Position numbers and translations under genes: made by a program. The notes under the pieces are model-generated. The model was not told where the DNA came from. It saw only the letters and a program-made list of their open reading frames with translations, and made no database searches. 11,344 nucleotides of DNA from Candidatus Thalassarchaeaceae archaeon (GTDB lineage: Archaea > Thermoplasmatota > Poseidoniia > Poseidoniales > Thalassarchaeaceae), in contig JASLJW010000054.1 of assembly GCA_030747885.1 (NCBI GenBank), positions 1 to 11,344 of the forward strand, written 5' to 3'. This document shows positions 7,050 to 11,344 of the stretch, in pieces. How positions within the stretch are numbered: the first letter of the stretch is position 1; every line of letters begins with the position of its first letter.

Positions 7050-10000
7050 TCAAGAGTCAATTTGTTGCCACTCAGTTCCATTCCACCAAAGCATTGTACC
7101 ATCTGGCTGACGCATCCAATGGTTGCCCTGTTCATCAACGAATTGTTCCGGCTGAGATTGAACGACCTGTTGCTGTGCAATTGGTTGCTCTGTTTGTAGA
7201 ATACTAGATTGTTCACTAGCAATTGCTAAAGCTTCAACTCCATCGGAATTTTTCCCACTTCTAATGAAGAGAAGTGCACCTCCACCAAGTGCAAGAATAG
7301 ACACAATTACAATAATCAAAATTAGGCCCATCGGGCTATCCAACTCACCTTCTAAGGATGCAGCCGGATCATCGGGATAAGCATCTGAATTATCTCCTAC
7401 TCCATCGCCATCTCTATCTGAAGATTCAGAAGCATCATCGGGGAAAAGATCCTTGTCGTCCTTAACTCCATCACCATCAGAGTCCCTCTGGCTAGCCGAA
7501 CAACCATCCGAATCAACCTGTGCGCCTACATTAGTGCCTGGACAAGCATCCAAAGCATCGACAATCATATCATCATCTGTATCTCTCTCCGAAGGTCCAC
7601 AGCCAATCAGGTCAGCTTGTTCGTTCATAGGAGTTGAAGGGCACAATATATCGTCAATATCGAGAACACCATCCCCATCTGAATCTCTTTCATATGCGGC
7701 ACAACCCACATTGTTAACAGATGAACCAGTTGTTGTCTGCGGACACTCATCAATTGCATTGTTTACACCATCATCATCAGAATCCTTCTGCGATGGTGAA
7801 CAACCCTCTGCATCGGCGACCTCTATTCCAGGAGTCCCAGGACACAAATCAACAGCATCCTTTACAGAATCGCTATCACTATCCTTCTGAGTGTCTCCAC
7901 AACCATTTACATCAACAGATTCGCCTGATGGAGTATTTGCACATTGGTCCTTATCATCCATCACAGAATCACCGTCTGAATCCTTCTGATAATCTGCACA
8001 TCCTTGATCGTCAACAGAATATGATTGGATAGTTGAGGCACATGTATCCAGATCATCAGTAATTCCATCACCATCATTGTCTAGTTGATTGCTAGCACAT
8101 CCAAATGAATCAACAATGAGGCCGAAGTCAGTAGAAGGACAATTGTCTCTATCGTTCATTACTCCATCTTGGTCGTCATCAATTTGGCTCTGACTACATC
8201 CAACCGAATTTACTGATTCTCCTGATGGAGTCGAAGAACAGACATCGAGATCATCAGTAATTCCATCACTGTCTGTATCTCGCTGAGATGCTGAACACCC
8301 ATTCTCATCAGCGGACTCGGTGTCGGGAGTATTCGGGCAAATGTCTAGATCATCGGTAATTCCATCCTCATCTGTATCTAGTTCGGAATCATGACATCCG
8401 GTAGAATCAACCGGGCGCGCATTTTCGGGAGTATTCGGGCAAGCATCAGGAGAAGTTCCAGTTGGATTATCACCATATCCGTCGCCATCTACGTCTGACC
8501 ATTGGGTCGAATCGTTAGGGAAGGCATCGGCTAGATTGCCCTGTGGATTATCACCATAACCATCACCGTCACTGTCTGCCCACTGGGTGCCATCAGTAGG
8601 GAAAGCATCGGGGTTAGTCCCAGTCTGATTATCACCGTACCCATCACCGTCTTGATCTGACCATTGAGTTGGATCATTCGGCATGAAATCCCCATTGTCG
8701 CCATATCCATCACCATCAGAGTCTACCCATTCATTAGGGTCTGTTGGGAATGCATCAGGATAGTTTCCTGCCTGATTATCACCATACCCATCACCGTCTT
8801 GATCTGACCATTGAGTTGAATCTTGAGGGAATGCATCGCCATTGGTCCCAGAGGAATTATCTCCATAGCCATCTTCATCAGAATCTAACCATTGAGATGG
8901 ATCGTTCGGCATGAAATCTCCATTGTCACCATATCCGTCTCCATCAGTATCCTCCCATTCATTCGGATCTGTAGGGAAGGCGTCGGAATTGTTTCCGTTT
9001 GGATTATCTCCATAGCCATCCCCGTCACCATCTGACCATTGGGTACTATCTGTTGGGAATGCATCTGAATTATTTCCACCAGGATTGTCCCCAAATCCAT
9101 CTCCATCGCCGTCCGACCATTGAGTGGAATCAAATGGGAAGGCATCGGAAGCATCGACGTATCCATCCCCATCTGAATCTCTCTGAGTAGCATCGCATCC
9201 ATTGAAATCTACAGTCGCATTTGCAGTAGTATTCGGACAAAGGTCGTCTTCATTCCATACTCCATCCCAATCATCATCGAAATATAACTGGAAGCACATT
9301 CCATCTTCATCCAAAAATGGATTACTTGAATTAGACAAAGTAATGTATGCACAGTAAAAAGCACTCGCATTTGGAGTTGTGTAATTCCATACTTGACCAG
9401 TCATGTTGGTATTTGTGGCATAGATTGTCTGGTTGTTCAATGAAGTAACATTAGTGAATGTACCATTGGCCCATGCCTCAAGTCTACCTGACCATTGATA
9501 TGATGAACCCACAGTAAGATCGGTTAATTCAAATCTAACTTCGTTAGTGGTGGCATTCCTATCGTATGTGACATTGGTCATGTTGACTCTAGGCCATTCA
9601 GGCGTGAAACAATCTAATGCAGAATCAAGAATTGCATTCGAAGATGAATTCTCAAGATGCATGATTATACATCTATCCGCCCCTGAATTTGGGGGATTCC
9701 AAGAAATTGTTGCGGTCTTAATTGAGATAGAAGGAGTAAACGAAATATTCCCACTTTGAAGGGTAGAGTAATTATTCATATCAATCATACTCCAATTAAA
9801 GCGATAAGAATCTCCAGCGGTTAGATTCGTAGCTAGGGCAAAACCAGCAGTCTCGTTCAACACTACAAAGTCCAACATATTGACTTCAATGCAATCATAT
9901 GATTCATTGATTAAGATGAAACCTGAAGTCGTAGAACCTGCCGCTGGTTGTGAAAGACCACCATACAAACACCATGTACCTGCTCTTTCTGGGAAACTAA

Positions 10001-11344
10001 AATTTGTTCCAACACTAGAAACAGGAATTGTGAAATTGCTTTGTGTAACATTTAGAATGGATGAAGTGGATGAGAGAGTAGTGTAAGAGTTGTTTGAACT
10101 ATGATACTCTAATGCTGCAATTTCCAAGTGATATGTATACGATGAATTTGTACTTAGATTACTCAATTCTAGTTCACCGTACGTCAGATTACTGGAAAGA
10201 TTTGCAGATATGTCTCCAGGTGCAGCTGGCATAGTAGTAATTCCCGATATCCAATAACTAAAGGAATAAGTTCCTGTATTTGTTACAAAGGCGAATGGAT
10301 ACACGTCAACACGAAGTGAATAGTAACCACCTGGCAATGAGGTCTGCCCAACGCTTGTTACATTCTCAGGGACACTCCCTGTTGAAGCAGCTGAAATCTG
10401 AGTACCATTTGGATCATACAACCAGAAATCAAAATCAAGCCCGGCAGTATGAGTCATTGTTGCGCTAATTGTAGAATTGAATGGAACAAAAATAGAATAG
10501 TAATCATCTGTATCAGTTAATTCATTTAGATACCCTCCATAAGTGACATTGTTCGCCCCACTAAGTGGCAATGCATTTGAGATTGAGTTCCCAGCATCTT
10601 GGCCAGAACCTGCATCATTTTGGGCGGAAACAGTCGTTGCTTCAACCTCTAATGTAGCATTATAGTAATTGATTGCTCCAGAATATCCGTAGACCTCTGC
10701 ACAATAAAAGGCGGAAGTGGTCACATACTGAGTTACTGATTCAGCATTAGACACACTAGTGGAGGATGTAAGTAGAGAGCCCCCGGAATCATACAATCGA
10801 AGATCTATGTCTCCATTTGCATCAATAAACGTGATATTAAACCAGAATTGGGCGGTCTGATTAATCCAAAAGCAAAACCAGTCAGCATCTGTTGTACTAT
10901 GAATAGTAAGTCCAGACCAAGAAGTGGAGTTCGAACCATTAGCAGTATTTACTGTAGCATTTCCCCATGTTGCATTGGACTGGCTATCATTAGGCTCGTA
11001 TACATCGGGAGTGGATGATGAAGTTGGGCTACCACCTCCACCGCCGGAACCACCGGACCAACCTGCCCAAGTACCTGTTGTCGAGTTTCCAGCGCCTCCA
11101 TTGGACCCTGCAACTCCTGCTGCTCCTGTCCCATAGGGTGCACCAGCACTACCACCTGATCCAGCAGCAGCCGAAAGAATTGCATTACCGGTCATCAGGA
11201 GATTACTGGTACTATTTGCCCTGATGTCAAGATTGCCGCCAGAACCGCCACCACCCCCGTCGCCGCCATCATACATGAAAAGACAGGCGCTGCCAGGAAG
11301 GCAATCGCCATCCTCTCCATCGCCGCCATCTCCACCTTGTGCCA
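7050..11344 (-). CDS. Giant Ca-binding, sequon-rich cell-surface protein, C-terminal anchor, 5'-truncated
   Basis: The reading frame is still open at the right edge: residues upstream of the ATG at 11276 continue the same Gly-rich style (GGDGGDGEDGD), so that ATG is internal. At least 1430 residues. Counting that Met as residue 1, the order is: Gly-rich segment to 85; PPC-like beta-sandwich 91-212 (DVYEPNDS start, DADWFCF, GDIDLRLYD); second PPC-like domain 218-345 (TDDYYSIFV, DFDFWLYD, GGYYSLRV); three copies of a Cys-paired module 356-666; Trp-tiled Asp-rich array 700-926; Cys-paired TSP3 array to about 1310; membrane helix 1317-1338; cytoplasmic tail with Gln-rich linker; terminal motif with W1387, PDG 1391-1393, WWNG 1397-1400 and W1403. 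About 40 N-x-S/T sequons lie before the TSP3 region. The likely role is a rigid, Ca-stabilised, glycosylated surface stalk or adhesin. No catalytic motif was seen, and the missing N-terminus could hold an enzyme domain. Confidence 0.85.
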   Translation of the reverse strand, partial: AQGGDGGDGEDGDCLPGSACLFMYDGGDGGGGGSGGNLDIRANSTSNLLMTGNAILSAAAGSGGSAGAPYGTGAAGVAGSNGGAGNSTTGTWAGWSGGSGGGGGSPTSSSTPDVYEPNDSQSNATWGNATVNTANGSNSTSWSGLTIHSTTDADWFCFWINQTAQFWFNITFIDANGDIDLRLYDSGGSLLTSSTSVSNAESVTQYVTTSAFYCAEVYGYSGAINYYNATLEVEATTVSAQNDAGSGQDAGNSISNALPLSGANNVTYGGYLNELTDTDDYYSIFVPFNSTISATMTHTAGLDFDFWLYDPNGTQISAASTGSVPENVTSVGQTSLPGGYYSLRVDVYPFAFVTNTGTYSFSYWISGITTMPAAPGDISANLSSNLTYGELELSNLSTNSSYTYHLEIAALEYHSSNNSYTTLSSTSSILNVTQSNFTIPVSSVGTNFSFPERAGTWCLYGGLSQPAAGSTTSGFILINESYDCIEVNMLDFVVLNETAGFALATNLTAGDSYRFNWSMIDMNNYSTLQSGNISFTPSISIKTATISWNPPNSGADRCIIMHLENSSSNAILDSALDCFTPEWPRVNMTNVTYDRNATTNEVRFELTDLTVGSSYQWSGRLEAWANGTFTNVTSLNNQTIYATNTNMTGQVWNYTTPNASAFYCAYITLSNSSNPFLDEDGMCFQLYFDDDWDGVWNEDDLCPNTTANATVDFNGCDATQRDSDGDGYVDASDAFPFDSTQWSDGDGDGFGDNPGGNNSDAFPTDSTQWSDGDGDGYGDNPNGNNSDAFPTDPNEWEDTDGDGYGDNGDFMPNDPSQWLDSDEDGYGDNSSGTNGDAFPQDSTQWSDQDGDGYGDNQAGNYPDAFPTDPNEWVDSDGDGYGDNGDFMPNDPTQWSDQDGDGYGDNQTGTNPDAFPTDGTQWADSDGDGYGDNPQGNLADAFPNDSTQWSDVDGDGYGDNPTGTSPDACPNTPENARPVDSTGCHDSELDTDEDGITDDLDICPNTPDTESADENGCSASQRDTDSDGITDDLDVCSSTPSGESVNSVGCSQSQIDDDQDGVMNDRDNCPSTDFGLIVDSFGCASNQLDNDGDGITDDLDTCASTIQSYSVDDQGCADYQKDSDGDSVMDDKDQCANTPSGESVDVNGCGDTQKDSDSDSVKDAVDLCPGTPGIEVADAEGCSPSQKDSDDDGVNNAIDECPQTTTGSSVNNVGCAAYERDSDGDGVLDIDDILCPSTPMNEQADLIGCGPSERDTDDDMIVDALDACPGTNVGAQVDSDGCSASQRDSDGDGVKDDKDLFPDDASESSDRDGDGVGDNSDAYPDDPAASLEGELDSPMGLILIIVIVSILALGGGALLFIRSGKNSDGVEALAIASEQSSILQTEQPIAQQQVVQSQPEQFVDEQGNHWMRQPDGTMLWWNGTEWQQIDS
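7350..8498 (-). repeat. Cys-paired TSP3-type tandem array (about 99-bp period)
   Basis: In-gene array of about ten units near 33 residues. Each has an acidic loop (DxDxDGxxDDxDxC), a linker of the PNTPxxxxVD kind, and a closing GC; the ten GC ends can be counted by eye. It resembles the repeats of bacterial OmpA/TSP3 proteins (CPNTPxGxxVDxxGC). Each loop should bind Ca and each unit has two Cys, consistent with a disulfide outside the cell. Some units are degenerate (DSDGDSVMDD, DTDDDMIVDA), pointing to old divergence. It ends with a Cys-free loop pair (DRDGDGVGDN) just before the membrane helix. One unit of this type (closing VDFNGC, near 9195-9278) also stands apart, before the Trp-tiled array. 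Confidence 0.88.
8499..9179 (-). repeat. Trp-tiled, Cys-free Asp-rich array with 81- and 66-bp units
   Basis: Nine units ending in W, each with a DxDGDGYGDN loop. After a 21-residue entry unit they run 27, 27, 22, 27, 27, 22, 27, 27 residues. The 27-residue unit carries DAFPTDSTQW-like text; the 22-residue unit carries GDFMPNDPxQW. A further loop follows at the border with the Cys-type array. At DNA level, 8625-8671 and 8772-8818 (147 bp apart) differ at one base in 47, and the two GDFMP units are 228 bp apart. Confidence 0.9.
9279..10211 (-). repeat. Three tandem copies of a Cys-paired beta-rich module of about 100 residues
   Basis: Each copy begins with a line like LxNLTxGxSYxFxW (LSNLSTNSSYTYHLEI; TNLTAGDSYRFNWSMI; TDLTVGSSYQWSGRLE) and ends with two Cys about 19-26 residues apart around a LxNSS-type stretch (C436/C462, C536/C556, C642/C661, counting the internal Met at 11276 as 1). 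Alternating hydrophobic residues suggest an Ig/FN3-like beta sandwich. Divergence is high, and I do not recognise a named family. Confidence 0.65.
10242..11006 (-). repeat. Two consecutive PPC-like (pre-peptidase C-terminal) beta-sandwich domains
   Basis: Copy one (10641-11006) has the classic PPC entry DVYEPNDS, the DxDWFxF strand and the GDIDLRLYD strand. Copy two (10242-10625) has TDDYYSIFV, DFDFWLYDPNG and LPGGYYSLRVDV in the same order. PPC domains usually sit beside secreted hydrolases or in surface proteins, where they aid folding or binding. Copy one has C135 and C192; copy two has no Cys. Confidence 0.7.
11022..11344 (-). repeat. Gly-rich low-complexity segment of the giant protein
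   Basis: Runs such as GGDGGGGGSGG, GSGGSAGAPYGTGAAG and GWSGGSGGGGGS flank a beta-like line, NLDIRANSTSNLLMTGNAIL. This resembles Gly-rich surface-protein repeats of the form GGxIxIxAxxxxxxGxIxAxGGxGG. The DNA is clearly more GC-rich than its surroundings because of Gly codons. The segment runs off the window edge, so its length is unknown. Confidence 0.75.

Noticed and set aside
7453..7890. 145-residue + strand reading frame opposite the Cys-type array
   Set aside because: Repetitive Ser/Pro text that mirrors the Asp-codon repeats of the real gene on the other strand.
8460..9180. Possible CRISPR array or minisatellite
   Set aside because: The periodic DNA is in frame with a continuous protein, units vary by codon changes, and there are no unique spacers of uniform length between identical repeats.
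11274..11276. ATG at 11276 as start of the giant surface protein
   Set aside because: No signal peptide follows it, and codons upstream continue the same Gly-rich reading frame to the window edge.

Overview
The window looks like a piece of a marine planktonic archaeal genome, most likely a Marine Group II (Poseidoniales-type) euryarchaeote. This is an inference from gene content and style, not from a marker gene. The supporting signs are very tight gene packing, Shine-Dalgarno sites of the GGTGA type, and several large secreted proteins anchored by one C-terminal membrane helix. Those proteins carry calcium-binding Asp-rich (thrombospondin type 3, TSP3) repeats, many N-glycosylation sequons and short lineage-specific cytoplasmic tails. 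No RNA gene, insertion sequence, CRISPR array or phage gene was seen, and no non-coding stretch exceeds 40 bp.

Left half (1-5742, + strand): five genes run in one direction with gaps of 4, 4, 39 and 19 bp. They are (1) the C-terminal 552 residues of a membrane-anchored phospholipase-D-superfamily ectoenzyme with two HKD motifs, (2) a bacterial-length thymidine/pyrimidine-nucleoside phosphorylase, (3) a roughly ten-helix membrane acyltransferase of the heparan-alpha-glucosaminide N-acetyltransferase type, (4) a secreted, membrane-anchored M28 zinc peptidase, and (5) a small metal-binding cupin. In the first two junctions the stop codon of the upstream gene lies inside a GTGA ribosome-binding element set exactly 4 nt before the next start. 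This suggests translational coupling of genes 1-2-3.

Right half (5750-11344, - strand): glyA (serine hydroxymethyltransferase) converges on the cupin with only 7 bp between stop codons. Upstream of glyA is the C-terminal 1430 residues of a giant surface protein whose reading frame is still open at the right edge. Its order is: Gly-rich segment, two PPC-like beta-sandwich domains, three copies of a Cys-paired module of about 100 residues, a Trp-tiled TSP3 array with a higher-order repeat, a Cys-paired TSP3 array, one membrane helix, and a cytoplasmic tail ending in a DUF2510-like Trp motif.

Taken together, the region reads as a cell-surface and scavenging neighbourhood: an ecto-phosphodiesterase and an ecto-peptidase that could attack external polymers, a nucleoside phosphorylase that could process imported deoxynucleosides, an enzyme that may acylate surface glycans, and a long Ca-stiffened glycoprotein. 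glyA is housekeeping. The most unusual items are the architecture of the giant protein (three-fold Cys-paired module and two different TSP3 arrays) and the stop-codon-in-SD junctions.
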